Part shown: in pieces, positions 28,404 to 36,193 of the stretch | How the letters are laid out: each line of letters opens with the position of its first letter | How positions within the stretch are numbered: position 1 is the first letter of the stretch | Origin: WHTX01 sp038255145 | GTDB taxonomy: Bacteria; Actinomycetota; Acidimicrobiia; Acidimicrobiales; CAIXPF01 | Direction of reading: 5' to 3' | NCBI GenBank assembly: GCA_038255145.1 | Contig: JBBSLP010000012.1 | Location: forward strand, 1-64,000 | DNA: 64,000 bases | The notes under the pieces: generated by a model | What the model saw: the letters and a program-made list of their open reading frames with translations, nothing else | What the model was told of the DNA's origin: nothing | Database searches by the model: none | Program-made: the position numbers and the translations under genes

Positions 28404-28976
28404 TCACTCCTTGGATGCGGTGGCACGGTCCGTCGGGGCGGACGGCGAGGTGGCGGGCGCCAGGAACGACACCACAGTAGTTCCGTACCTCCGATGCCAT
28501 TCCAGCTGCCACCCCGGCGGCATCTGGAAGGACCGGTCCGACTCCACCACCACCAGGTCGGCGTGCACGGCAGCCAGCAGCTCGTCCCAGGCCTCGTAGC
28601 GGTAGGGAGGGTCACACAGGGCGACGTCCCAGTGGGTGGCCACCGGCCCTTGGCCCCGCAGCAGGGCCAGGGCGTCTCCGGGCACGATGGTGGCCCGGTC
28701 GGCCAGGCCCAGGGTGTCCACGTTGTCCCGCACCACGGCCAGGGCCCGGCGATCGAGCTCGACGAAGGTGACGTGGGCCGCACCGCGCGACAGGGCCTCG
28801 ATGCCCAGGGCCCCGGTGCCGGCGAACAGGTCGACGACCCGGGCACCTTCGACGGCGAGGCGGGAGCCGAGGGCGTTGAACACCGACTCGCGCACGCGGT
28901 CACCCGTGGGGCGCACCCCGTCGCCCGGGGGCACCGCCAACTTGCGTCCCCGCGCCGTCCCCGCCACCACTCGCAT
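28404..28976 (-). CDS. rsmD: 16S rRNA (guanine966-N2)-methyltransferase RsmD
   Basis: A 190-residue Rossmann-fold methyltransferase. It opens MRVVAGTARGRKLAVPPG and has VRESVFNALGSRL, the SAM motif VVDLFAGTGALGIEALSRG and the catalytic CDPPYRYEAWDEL. The ATG at 28976 gives the family start; the open frame continues upstream over the divergent zinc-ribbon gene without homology. First gene of the rsmD-coaD-SepIVA-DUF177-rpmF-plsX-acpP-rnc run. Confidence 0.95.
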   Translation of the reverse strand: MRVVAGTARGRKLAVPPGDGVRPTGDRVRESVFNALGSRLAVEGARVVDLFAGTGALGIEALSRGAAHVTFVELDRRALAVVRDNVDTLGLADRATIVPGDALALLRGQGPVATHWDVALCDPPYRYEAWDELLAAVHADLVVVESDRSFQMPPGWQLEWHRRYGTTVVSFLAPATSPSAPTDRATASKE

Positions 28977-28988
28977 GGCCGGGGACGC

Positions 28989-28994
28989 TACAAC
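28989..28994 (+). promoter_or_regulatory. leaderless-type -10 (TACAAC) for the zinc-ribbon gene
   Basis: TACAAC ends 6 nt before the ATG at 29001; no Shine-Dalgarno sequence. Confidence 0.4.
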
Positions 28995-29000
28995 CAGGCC

Positions 29001-29189
29001 ATGAGCGAGCACGGGGATCAGGACAGCGGCGAGCCCTGGGTACCCGAGGTGATCGACTGCATCGACTGCGGCGGCCGGGCCCACCTGCTGTCCTACGTCC
29101 CCCCCGAGGGCTGGTCACCCGGCGACATCGTGGCCTACCGCTGCGCCGACTGCCTCGACCGCTGGGACCTCGAGATCCCCTACGAGTGA
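29001..29189 (+). CDS. 62-residue zinc-ribbon protein
   Basis: A small acidic protein with two CxxC knuckles: DCIDCGGRAHLLS near residue 19 and YRCADCLDRWDLEI near the end, a classic zinc ribbon. Possible roles include RNA-polymerase or ribosome binding, but nothing in the sequence decides. Divergent from rsmD, with which it shares a 24-nt intergenic region. The 181 nt that follow (29190-29370), down to the end of recG, contain nothing recognisable; rpmB, often found here, is absent. Confidence 0.75.
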   Translation: MSEHGDQDSGEPWVPEVIDCIDCGGRAHLLSYVPPEGWSPGDIVAYRCADCLDRWDLEIPYE

Positions 29190-29370
29190 GCCGGTCCCCG
29201 GGCCGCCTGTTGCAGGCCGGACGCCGGCCCTACATGGTGGTTGCATCCGGGTGCCGCGTCCCGTGACGCCAACCGAACGCACCCACCTACATCAGCGGTA
29301 CGCCCATGCGTTCGGGTCCGCTCTGGCGTGTACCGGAGGCCACTTCATCAGCAGCAGTGGACCCACCGTC

Positions 29371-31533
29371 TCAGCCCTTGAGCAGGAAGTCGGTGTCCTG
29401 GGCGTCGAGGAGGAGGGCCACCTCGGCGGCCAGCTCGGGCCGGGCGGCCAGGCCGTGCTCGGCCACCAGCTCGAAGGCCACCTCGCGGGCCCGGCCCACC
29501 CACACCCGGTCCCGACGCAACGAGGCCAGCTTGAGGTCGTTGCGACCGGTCTGGCGCTCCCCCATGAGCGTGCCCTCCCCCCGCAGGTCGAGGTCGACCT
29601 CGGCCAGTTCGAAGCCGTCGGTGGTGGCGGCCAGGGCCGACAGCCGAGCCTCGCCCTGGGGGGTATCGCCCGCCCCCACCAGGTAGCAGTACGAGGCGTG
29701 CCGACCGCGCCCCACCCGGCCCCGCAGCTGGTGGAGCTGGGCGATGCCGAAGCGATCGGCGGCGAGGATGACCATGACGGTGGCGTTGGGGACGTCCACG
29801 CCCACCTCGATGACGGTGGTGGCCACCAGCACGTCCAGCTCCCCCGCCCGGAAGCGGTCCATGACCTGCTGCTTCTCCGCCGAGGGCAAGCGACCGTGGA
29901 GCAGGGCCAGGCGCAGGCCGGACAGCTCGTCCATCGAAAGCCGGGCGAAGGTCTCCTCGGCCGACGCGGCCTCGATCTTCTCGGACTCCTCGATGAGGGG
30001 GCACACCACGTACGCCTGGCGGCCGGCGGCCACCTCGTCGCGCACGTGGCCCCACACCGCGGCCTCGCCGTCCTCGTCGCGGGCCCACACCGTGTGGATG
30101 GGGGTGCGACCGGGAGGCAGCTCGTCGAGCACGGACACGTCGAGGTCGCCGTAGACGGTCATGGCCGCCGTGCGGGGGATGGGGGTGGCCGTCATGACGA
30201 GCACGTCGGGGGCGCCGCCACCGGAGCGATCCCGCAGGGCGGCCCGCTGCTCGACGCCGAAGCGGTGCTGCTCGTCGATGACGACGACGCCGAGGTCGGC
30301 GAACTCCACCCCCTCCTGGATGAGGGCGTGGGTGCCGATGAGGATGTCGACCCCACCCCCCGACAGGGCCGCGGCCAGGCGGCGGCGCTCGGCCGCGGTG
30401 GTGCGGTGGGTCAACAGCTCGACCCGCACCGGGCGCTCACCGCCCAGGCGACCCTCGTCGGGCACGACCAGGTCGGCCAGGAGCGCAGAGACGCCCAGGT
30501 GGTGCTGCTCGGCCAGGACCTCGGTGGGGGCCATGAGCGCCCCCTGGTGCCCTCCCTGCACCCCCAGCAACAGGGCGGACACCGCCACCAGCGTCTTTCC
30601 CGCCCCCACGTCGCCCTGCAGCAGGCGGTGCATGGGGAAGGGGCGGGCCAGGTCGGTGCGCACCTCTTCGATGACCCGTTGCTGGGCCCCGGTCAGGGGG
30701 AAGGGCAGCCGCTCGAGGAAGCGGGCCACAAGGGAGCCGGCCGACACGTCGACGTCGTGGACCACCCCCCGCAGGCTGAGCTCGAGCTGGCGCTTGCGCT
30801 CGACCAGGGCCAGCTGCACCCGCAACAGCTCGTCGAAGACCAGGCGGGCCCGACCCCGTTGGGAGGCCTCCATGGAGTCGGGCTCGTGCACCAGGCGCAG
30901 GGCCTCGCCCCGGGGGCCGAGGTTCCACCGGGCCAACACCTCGGCGGGCACGGGGTCGGACAAGCCCCGGGGCTCGGTGCGGCGCAGGGCCTCGTGCACC
31001 CAGCCGGCCAGCTCCCAGGTGACGATGCCGGCCTTGTCGGACTGGGGGTAGACGGGCACGACCCGGGCGGTGCGGTCCCCGATGAGGTCGACCACGGGGT
31101 TGGTCATCTGCCGCCGGCCCCGGAAGTCCCCGACCTTGCCGAAGACCACCACCTCGGCCCCGTCCACCAGCTGGCGGGTGCGCCACGACTGGTTGAAGAA
31201 GCCCAGGCGCAGGCGGCCGCCGTCCTCGTCGCGCACGTCGACGTGGGTCAGGGTGCGCCCACCCCGGGTCCGTTGGCTGGACGAGCTGGTGACCACGACC
31301 ACGATGGTGGCCTCGTCGCCGGGGCGCAGGTCACGGATGGCCGACTGGCGGGTGCGGTCGATGTAGCGGCGCGGGTAGTAGGTGAGCAGGTCGAGCACGG
31401 TGCTGACGCCGACATCGGCCAGCGCCGCCTCCTTGCGGGGACCGACGCCGCGCAGCTTGCCCACGGGGATGTCGTGGAGCTCGACCAGCGTCAGCGGCGG
31501 CCGTGGGGTCGCATCGGCGTCGGGCCCGGGCAC
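29371..31533 (-). CDS. recG: ATP-dependent DNA helicase RecG
   Basis: A 720-residue helicase that regresses stalled forks and migrates branched DNA. The N-terminal wedge/OB region runs to ~270; the motor domains have TGAQQRVIEEVRTDLARPFP, Walker A LLQGDVGAGKTLVA (305-318), GTHALIQEG, VVIDEQHRFG, MTATPIPRT and the motif VI region RGRVGRGRHASYCY. Length is typical. The GTG start has TAGCGT ending 8 nt upstream, implying leaderless transcription separate from rsmD. Confidence 0.97.
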   Translation of the reverse strand: MPGPDADATPRPPLTLVELHDIPVGKLRGVGPRKEAALADVGVSTVLDLLTYYPRRYIDRTRQSAIRDLRPGDEATIVVVVTSSSSQRTRGGRTLTHVDVRDEDGGRLRLGFFNQSWRTRQLVDGAEVVVFGKVGDFRGRRQMTNPVVDLIGDRTARVVPVYPQSDKAGIVTWELAGWVHEALRRTEPRGLSDPVPAEVLARWNLGPRGEALRLVHEPDSMEASQRGRARLVFDELLRVQLALVERKRQLELSLRGVVHDVDVSAGSLVARFLERLPFPLTGAQQRVIEEVRTDLARPFPMHRLLQGDVGAGKTLVAVSALLLGVQGGHQGALMAPTEVLAEQHHLGVSALLADLVVPDEGRLGGERPVRVELLTHRTTAAERRRLAAALSGGGVDILIGTHALIQEGVEFADLGVVVIDEQHRFGVEQRAALRDRSGGGAPDVLVMTATPIPRTAAMTVYGDLDVSVLDELPPGRTPIHTVWARDEDGEAAVWGHVRDEVAAGRQAYVVCPLIEESEKIEAASAEETFARLSMDELSGLRLALLHGRLPSAEKQQVMDRFRAGELDVLVATTVIEVGVDVPNATVMVILAADRFGIAQLHQLRGRVGRGRHASYCYLVGAGDTPQGEARLSALAATTDGFELAEVDLDLRGEGTLMGERQTGRNDLKLASLRRDRVWVGRAREVAFELVAEHGLAARPELAAEVALLLDAQDTDFLLKG

Positions 31534-31541
31534 TCCGGCCG

Positions 31542-31547
31542 ACGCTA
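31542..31547 (-). promoter_or_regulatory. leaderless-type -10 (TAGCGT) for recG
   Basis: On the minus strand TAGCGT is followed by 8 nt and the GTG start of recG. Confidence 0.5.
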
Positions 31548-31594
31548 CCCCTTCACGCCACGGCCCACTCCCCCGACGCGAGCGCCACCGAGGG

Positions 31595-31600
31595 TAGGGT
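31595..31600 (+). promoter_or_regulatory. leaderless-type -10 (TAGGGT) for the Hcp-like gene
   Basis: TAGGGT ends 8 nt before the ATG at 31609. Confidence 0.5.
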
Positions 31601-31608
31601 CTGGGGTG

Positions 31609-32067
31609 ATGGCCCTCGAGCAGTACATCGACCTCGCCGGCATCAACGGTGAAGCCCAGGCGCCCGACGTGTCGGGCTCAATGGCCATCCTGTCGTGGTC
31701 GCTGGGGGTCAGCCGGCCCTCGGGTGCCGACAAGGCCGGGTTCGCGGCGTTGACCATCAGCAAGCGGGTGGACTCCACCACCCCCCTGATCCTGGCCCGC
31801 TGCGCCCAGGGCGCCACCCTGCCCCAGGCCAAGCTCCTGGTGCGGGCCACCGGGCACCGTTCCCCCCGGGTCGTCATCGACCTGCGCGACGTGCGCATCA
31901 CCTCGGTGACCAGCACCTATGACGCGGCGTTGGGTGACGTCGTCGAACAGCTCGAGCTGACCTACGGCAAGATCTGGTTCGGTGGCGCCGTGGTCGACCG
32001 TCGGGGTTCCAGTGAGCCACTGACGTGGTTCGCCTGGGACGTCGAGCGCGACGCTCCCGCAGGCTGA
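31609..32067 (+). CDS. Hcp1-family (type VI tube-like) protein, orphan
   Basis: A 152-residue protein with the Hcp signature: YIDLAGINGEAQAPD, then AILSWSLGVSRPSG, LTISKRVDSTTPLILARCAQG and QAKLLVRATGHRS, closing with a strand like LELTYGKIWFGG. In proteobacteria Hcp stacks as hexameric rings into the type VI secretion tube. Actinobacteria often have single Hcp-like genes with no secretion locus, and none of the other tube, sheath or baseplate genes is seen here. No signal peptide. It could be a secreted ring protein, a carrier, or a relic; divergent from recG with a 75-nt spacer. Confidence 0.82.
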   Translation: MALEQYIDLAGINGEAQAPDVSGSMAILSWSLGVSRPSGADKAGFAALTISKRVDSTTPLILARCAQGATLPQAKLLVRATGHRSPRVVIDLRDVRITSVTSTYDAALGDVVEQLELTYGKIWFGGAVVDRRGSSEPLTWFAWDVERDAPAG

Positions 32068-32087
32068 GCCGGCCCGACGCCGCCGGC

Positions 32088-32108
32088 CGACCACTGCGGT
32101 GGTGGTCG
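32088..32108 (+). terminator. hairpin after the Hcp-like gene
   Basis: CGACCAC / GTGGTCG around a 7-nt loop, 20 nt after the stop, followed by a short pyrimidine stretch (TCGCCTTTCT). Alternative pairing with a TGCG loop is possible. Confidence 0.4.
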
Positions 32109-32137
32109 TCGCCTTTCTGCCGTCGGTTACGGCCGGC

Positions 32138-32143
32138 TAGCGT
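32138..32143 (+). promoter_or_regulatory. leaderless-type -10 (TAGCGT) for the cold-shock-like gene
   Basis: TAGCGT ends 7 nt before the GTG at 32151. Confidence 0.5.
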
Positions 32144-32150
32144 CCCCGCC

Positions 32151-32375
32151 GTGCAGGGAGTCATCAAGTCCTACGACCCGGGAACCGGCTTCGGCACGCT
32201 CCTCCGCGACACCGACCTGGCCGAGCTCGAGCTCGCGCCGGAAGCGTTGCAAGGCTCGCTCTTCCGCATGCTCCGGCAGGGTCAGCGCGTCGTGTTCGAC
32301 CTCGACGGACGTGGCCGCGCCACCGCCCTCCGCCTCGGTTCCGAGGTCGACATGGGCACCCCCGGCTTCGAGTAG
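32151..32375 (+). CDS. cold-shock-like OB-fold protein
   Basis: A 74-residue protein whose first strand resembles CspA proteins: GVIKSYDPGTGFGTLLRDTD lines up with the RNP1-bearing segment, and QGQRVVFDLDGRGRATAL with the later strands. The aromatic residues that stack on nucleic acid in CspA are partly replaced (the WF pair reads SY, and the second Phe of the GFGF motif is Thr), so binding may be weak or altered. GTG start with a leaderless promoter. The 219 nt up to pckG must hold that gene's promoter; I could not define it. Confidence 0.72.
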   Translation: MQGVIKSYDPGTGFGTLLRDTDLAELELAPEALQGSLFRMLRQGQRVVFDLDGRGRATALRLGSEVDMGTPGFE

Positions 32376-32594
32376 CCGCCCTTCCGATCCCGTGACCTCC
32401 CTGGCGGACCCCGGCCCCCTGGCCCGGGGGTACGAGCCGACGGAGGGCACCCGACGGCAGCGCTCCACCCGGGCGCAGCCGCCGATCCGCCGCCCTGGGC
32501 CGAACGTCCAGGCGGCACATCTTGACCGAAGATGGTAACGTCAGCTCCCATCTCTACTCGACATGATGCACCCGTGAGAACAGGGGACGAGCCA

Positions 32595-34391
32595 ATGGCG
32601 GCAAGCACCACTCACCAGAAGCTGCAGGACTGGGTCGACCACTGGGCCGGCATCCTCCGCCCGGCACGGGTCGAGTGGTGCGACGGCTCGGACGAGGAGT
32701 ACGCCCGACTGTGCCAGGAGCTCGTCGAGGCCGGCACCTTCGAGCAGCTCGACCCGGTCAAGCGCCCCAACAGCTTCCTCGCCCTGTCCGACCCCAACGA
32801 CGTGGCCCGCGTCGAGGACCGCACCTTCATCTGCTCCGAGCGTGAGATCGACGCCGGACCCACCAACAACTGGCGGGCACCGGCCGAGATGCGGGAGCAG
32901 ATGCTGGGCCTCTACGACGGCGCCATGGCCGGGCGCACCATGTACGTGGTGCCCTTCTCCATGGGTCCCCTGGGCTCGCCCATCGCCCACATCGGCGTCG
33001 AGCTGACCGACTCGGCCTACGTGGCCGCGTCCATGCGCACCATGACCCGCATGGGCCAGGGTGCCCTCGACGTGCTGGGCAGCGACGGCGGGTTCGTCCC
33101 CTGCGTCCACTCGGTGGGCGCCCCCCTGGCCGAGGGTGAGGCCGACGTGCCCTGGCCCTGCGACGGCGAGAACAAGTACATCGTGCACTTCCCCGAGACC
33201 AGCGAGATCTGGTCCTACGGCTCGGGCTACGGCGGCAACGCCCTGCTGGGCAAGAAGTGCTTCGCCCTGCGCATCGCCTCGACCATGGCCCGCGACGACG
33301 GCTGGCTGGCCGAGCACATGCTCATCATCGGCGTGACCCCTCCGGGGGGCGAGAAGCGCTACGTGGCCGCGGCGTTCCCCTCGGCCTGCGGCAAGACCAA
33401 CATGGCCATGCTCATCCCCACCCTGCCGGGCTGGACGGTCGAGACCATCGGCGACGACATCGCCTGGATGAAGTTCGGCGACGACGGGCGGCTCTACGCC
33501 ATCAACCCCGAGGCCGGCTTCTTCGGCGTCGCCCCCGGCACCTCGGTGGCGACCAACCCCAACGCCATGGCGATGATCGAGCACGACGCCGTGTTCACCA
33601 ACGTGGCCCGCACGCCCGACGGTGACATCTGGTGGGAGGGCATGTCCTCGGAGAAGCCGGCCCGCCTCACCGACTGGCGGGGCAACGACTGGACGCCCGA
33701 GGCGGCCACCCCTGCCGCCCACCCCAACGCCCGCTTCACCGTGGGTGCGGCCCAGTGCCCGGCCATCGCCCCCGAGTGGGAGGACCCCAGGGGTGTGCCC
33801 TTCTCGGCCATCCTCTTCGGCGGCCGCCGGGCCACCAACGTGCCCCTGGTGACCGAGGCCCGCGACTGGGAGCACGGCGTCTTCCTGGCCTCCATCATGT
33901 CCTCGGAGAAGACGGCCGCCGCCGCCGGCACCGTGGGCGAGGTCCGCTTCGACCCCTTCGCCATGCTCCCCTTCTGCGGCTACAACATGGGCGACTACTT
34001 CGCCCACTGGCTGAGCATCGGTGAGGGTGCCGACGCCGCCAAGCTGCCCAAGCTGTTCTGGGTCAACTGGTTCCGCAAGGACGCCGACGGCTCGTTCCTG
34101 TGGCCGGGCTTCGGGGACAACAGCCGGGTGCTCAAGTGGGTGCTCGAGCGGCTCGACGGCAAGGCCGACGCCGATGAGACCGCCATCGGGAACGTCCCCA
34201 CCCCGGACTCGCTCGACATCAGCGGCCTCGACATCAAGCCCGACGTGCTCGACGAGCTGCTGGCCGTGGAGAAGGACTCCTGGAAGGCCGAGCTGCCGCT
34301 CATCGCCGACCACTACGCCTTCATCGGCGAGCAGCTGCCCGAGCGGCTGCAGGCCGAGCTCGACGACCTGCACGCCCGACTGGGCGGCTGA
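32595..34391 (+). CDS. pckG: phosphoenolpyruvate carboxykinase (GTP)
   Basis: A 598-residue GTP-dependent PEPCK converting oxaloacetate to PEP. Motifs: the CoA/GTP-class P-loop with reactive Cys FPSACGKTNMAM (261-272), the substrate segment YGGNALLGKKCFALRIAS, the metal/kinase region IGDDIAWMKFGDDG and FGGRRATNVPLVTEA. The ATG at 32595 has GGGGA upstream. Placement after the Hcp/Csp genes is probably not functional. It is the gluconeogenic/anaplerotic node and links with kgd elsewhere in the window. Confidence 0.97.
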   Translation: MAASTTHQKLQDWVDHWAGILRPARVEWCDGSDEEYARLCQELVEAGTFEQLDPVKRPNSFLALSDPNDVARVEDRTFICSEREIDAGPTNNWRAPAEMREQMLGLYDGAMAGRTMYVVPFSMGPLGSPIAHIGVELTDSAYVAASMRTMTRMGQGALDVLGSDGGFVPCVHSVGAPLAEGEADVPWPCDGENKYIVHFPETSEIWSYGSGYGGNALLGKKCFALRIASTMARDDGWLAEHMLIIGVTPPGGEKRYVAAAFPSACGKTNMAMLIPTLPGWTVETIGDDIAWMKFGDDGRLYAINPEAGFFGVAPGTSVATNPNAMAMIEHDAVFTNVARTPDGDIWWEGMSSEKPARLTDWRGNDWTPEAATPAAHPNARFTVGAAQCPAIAPEWEDPRGVPFSAILFGGRRATNVPLVTEARDWEHGVFLASIMSSEKTAAAAGTVGEVRFDPFAMLPFCGYNMGDYFAHWLSIGEGADAAKLPKLFWVNWFRKDADGSFLWPGFGDNSRVLKWVLERLDGKADADETAIGNVPTPDSLDISGLDIKPDVLDELLAVEKDSWKAELPLIADHYAFIGEQLPERLQAELDDLHARLGG

Positions 34392-34404
34392 CCCAGGCCC
34401 GGCC

Positions 34405-34426
34405 GGCTGGCTGGCTGGCTGGCTGG
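34405..34426. repeat. GGCT microsatellite after pckG
   Basis: Five perfect GGCT units plus GG, 14 nt past the stop codon. Confidence 0.9.
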
Positions 34427-34438
34427 ACGTCACCTCTC

Positions 34439-34476
34439 GACGAGCCGGCGATCCCTTCGGGGGTCGCCGGCTCGTC
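34439..34476 (+). terminator. 17-bp hairpin with UUCG loop after pckG
   Basis: GACGAGCCGGCGATCCC and GGGGTCGCCGGCTCGTC pair with one G-U wobble around TTCG. It lies 48 nt after the pckG stop and is the strongest hairpin in the window. No T-run follows, as is common in very GC-rich bacteria. Confidence 0.75.
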
Positions 34477-34541
34477 CACGTCCCACCCCCCGATCCTGCC
34501 GACGAACGGGAATCCTCGGTCAGCCAGATGCTGTTGGGTAA

Positions 34542-34562
34542 GTTGAGTCTGTTCCGCTCAAG
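34542..34562. promoter_or_regulatory. HAIR-like operator (HspR-associated inverted repeat)
   Basis: GTTGAGT-N7-GCTCAAG matches the consensus CTTGAGT-N7-ACTCAAG at 12 of 14 positions with the exact 7-bp spacing. HspR represses dnaK, clpB and hsp20-class genes in actinobacteria through this element. It lies 18 nt before an AAGGAGG ribosome site (34580-34586) and the Hsp20 remnant, in an unusually AT-rich patch. Confidence 0.65.
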
Positions 34563-34589
34563 TAACCGCACAGCACTGCAAGGAGGAAG

Positions 34590-34832
34590 CTCCTCGACGG
34601 CAGCCGGGTCAGCGCCGACGTCGACCACGGCGTCCTCGTGGTCGCCATCCCCGTGGCCGAGATGGCCCGGGCCCGGCGCATCAGCGTGGGCGGCGGCCAG
34701 TCCGCCTCGGCCTCGGCGGACCACGTCGACGCCGTCGGAGCCGTCGGAGCCGTCGACGCCGTCGGAGCAGTCGGAGCCGTCGGAGCCGTCGACGACGAGG
34801 TCAACGGCACCGCGGTGCACGCCAGCAACTGA
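34590..34832 (+). pseudogene. C-terminal remnant of an Hsp20 (alpha-crystallin) small heat-shock protein
   Basis: The frame reads LLDGSRVSADVDHGVLVVA then IPVAEMARARRISVGG, which is the last strand region and the IPVAE tail of Hsp20 proteins. Everything before it is missing: the frame meets a TAA at 34563, and no ATG, GTG or TTG follows the AAGGAGG site at the expected distance (first GTG at 34638). So the gene seems to have lost its start and ~100 codons in one deletion, leaving operator, ribosome site and 3' end. After the remnant the frame continues through 9-bp repeats that add Gly-Ala-Val triplets and stops at 34832. A 64-residue peptide from the GTG at 34638 is possible but could not fold as an Hsp20. 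Confidence 0.7.
34731..34793. repeat. seven 9-bp units in the Hsp20 remnant
   Basis: GCCGTCGGA and one- or two-base variants (GCCGTCGAC, GCAGTCGGA), seven in tandem, in frame with the remnant. Confidence 0.9.
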
Positions 34833-35078
34833 TCACGGTCCACGGATCACCACGGGTCCGGGCCTGGTGCCCGGACCCGTGCCGCGCCCCGTTCAGCTCT
34901 CGGTCAGCTCGAGATCGCCCTGCTCCCAGGCCGACGGGCCGTTGTACGATTCATCGGACACCCGGCCTTGCGCCCAGGGCGTCCCGTCGGGAGCGGTCAC
35001 CCAGCTCCGCCTCGGCGCCCACCCAGCGCAACGGGGATCGGTTCAGCCACCTCGCTGCGTGCAGACGGAGAGAGCAAC

Positions 35079-36128
35079 GTGCGACTGGACAACATCCGCC
35101 TCGGCCTGGCCTTCGACGACGTGCTGCTCGTCCCGCGGCGCAGTGGGATCCGCTCGCGCCAGGACGTCTCCCTGGAGACCCGCTTCTCCCGCAACGTCCG
35201 GCTGCGGGTCCCCGTCATCGCCGCCAACATGGACACGGTGTGCGAGGCCGAGATGGCCCTGGCCGTGGCCCGCGAGGGCGGCATCGGCGTGCTGCACCGC
35301 TTCCTGCCCATCGAGCACCAGGCCGACATGGCCCGGCGGGTCAAGGACGAGGGTCTCCTGGTGGCGGCGGCCATCGGCACCAACGAGGACTTCCTCGAGC
35401 GCTCCAAGGCCCTGGTCGCCGCCGGTGTCGATGCCCTGGTCGTCGACATCGCCCACGGCCACGCCGAGCACTCCATCAACGCCGTGCGGGCCATCAAGGA
35501 CCAGTTCGGCGACGAGACCGACGTGGTGGCCGGCAACGTGGCCACCAGGGACGGCGCCGAGGACCTCATCGCCGCCGGCGCCGACGCCATCAAGGTCGGT
35601 GTCGGCCCCGGCGGGGTGTGCACCACCCGCATGGTGGCCGGCGTGGGCGTGCCCCAGCTCACGGCCATCGACGACGTGGCCGGCATCAGCGTGCCCCTGA
35701 TCGCCGACGGCGGCATCCGCCGCTCCGGGGACATCGCCAAGGCCCTGGCCGCGGGGGCCGACTCGGTGATGATCGGCTCCATGTTCGCGGGCACGGCCGA
35801 GAGCCCCGGCGAGGTGGAGATGTCCGACCGGGGCCTGGTCAAGGTCATCCGGGGCATGTCCACGCACGAGGCCGTGCGTTCCCGGGCCGAGCGCAGCGGG
35901 GAGGCGCTCGACGACGAGTACTTCGAGCAGCGCGCCGCCGAGGGGGTCACCGGCCAGGTGCCCTATCGGGGCGAGGTCGGCAAGCTCATCCAGCAGCTCA
36001 TGGGTGGGGTGAAGAGCGCGATGAGCTACCTCGACGCCCACACCATCGCGGAGCTGTGGGCCAACGCGAACTTCATCCGGGTCACGTCGGCCGGCGTCGT
36101 CGAGAGCATGCCCCACGCCACGTTGTGA
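35079..36128 (+). CDS. IMP dehydrogenase/GMP reductase family protein without CBS domains
   Basis: A 349-residue TIM-barrel enzyme of purine nucleotide interconversion. The catalytic loop is VGPGGVCTTRMVAGVGVPQ with Cys181, and NMDTVCEAEMALAVAREGG, IADGGIRRSGDIAKALAAG and the C-terminal VTSAGVVESMPHA are IMPDH-like. The CBS pair normally inserted after ~100 residues is absent, as in GMP reductases, although the tail (VPYRGEVGKLIQQLMGGVKS) resembles IMPDH. I cannot decide the reaction from sequence. The GTG start follows GGAGAGAG. A TACGAT at 34945-34950 could be the -10 element with a ~125-nt leader. Its stop lies in the first of the following 15-bp repeats. Confidence 0.88.
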   Translation: MRLDNIRLGLAFDDVLLVPRRSGIRSRQDVSLETRFSRNVRLRVPVIAANMDTVCEAEMALAVAREGGIGVLHRFLPIEHQADMARRVKDEGLLVAAAIGTNEDFLERSKALVAAGVDALVVDIAHGHAEHSINAVRAIKDQFGDETDVVAGNVATRDGAEDLIAAGADAIKVGVGPGGVCTTRMVAGVGVPQLTAIDDVAGISVPLIADGGIRRSGDIAKALAAGADSVMIGSMFAGTAESPGEVEMSDRGLVKVIRGMSTHEAVRSRAERSGEALDDEYFEQRAAEGVTGQVPYRGEVGKLIQQLMGGVKSAMSYLDAHTIAELWANANFIRVTSAGVVESMPHATL

Positions 36129-36193
36129 ACGGCCACGTTGTGAACGGCCACGTTGTGAACGACCACCTCGTGAACGGCCACGGGGTGAGGGTC
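36119..36193. repeat. 15-bp tandem repeats after the IMPDH-family gene
   Basis: CACGTTGTGAACGGC three times (third with one change), then CACCTCGTGAACGGC and a decayed CACGGGGTGAGGGTC. The first copy contains the TGA stop of the upstream gene; the last abuts the stop of the membrane-protein gene on the other strand. Confidence 0.92.

Noticed and set aside
29251..31600. The upstream 780 codons of the open frame ending in the Hcp-like gene
   Set aside because: They lie antisense to recG and have shadow composition; the Hcp homology and the leaderless promoter place the real start at 31609.
32541..34820. A 759-codon open frame antisense to pckG
   Set aside because: Shadow of pckG on the other strand; no recognisable family motif and an Asp/Gly/His-rich artefact composition.
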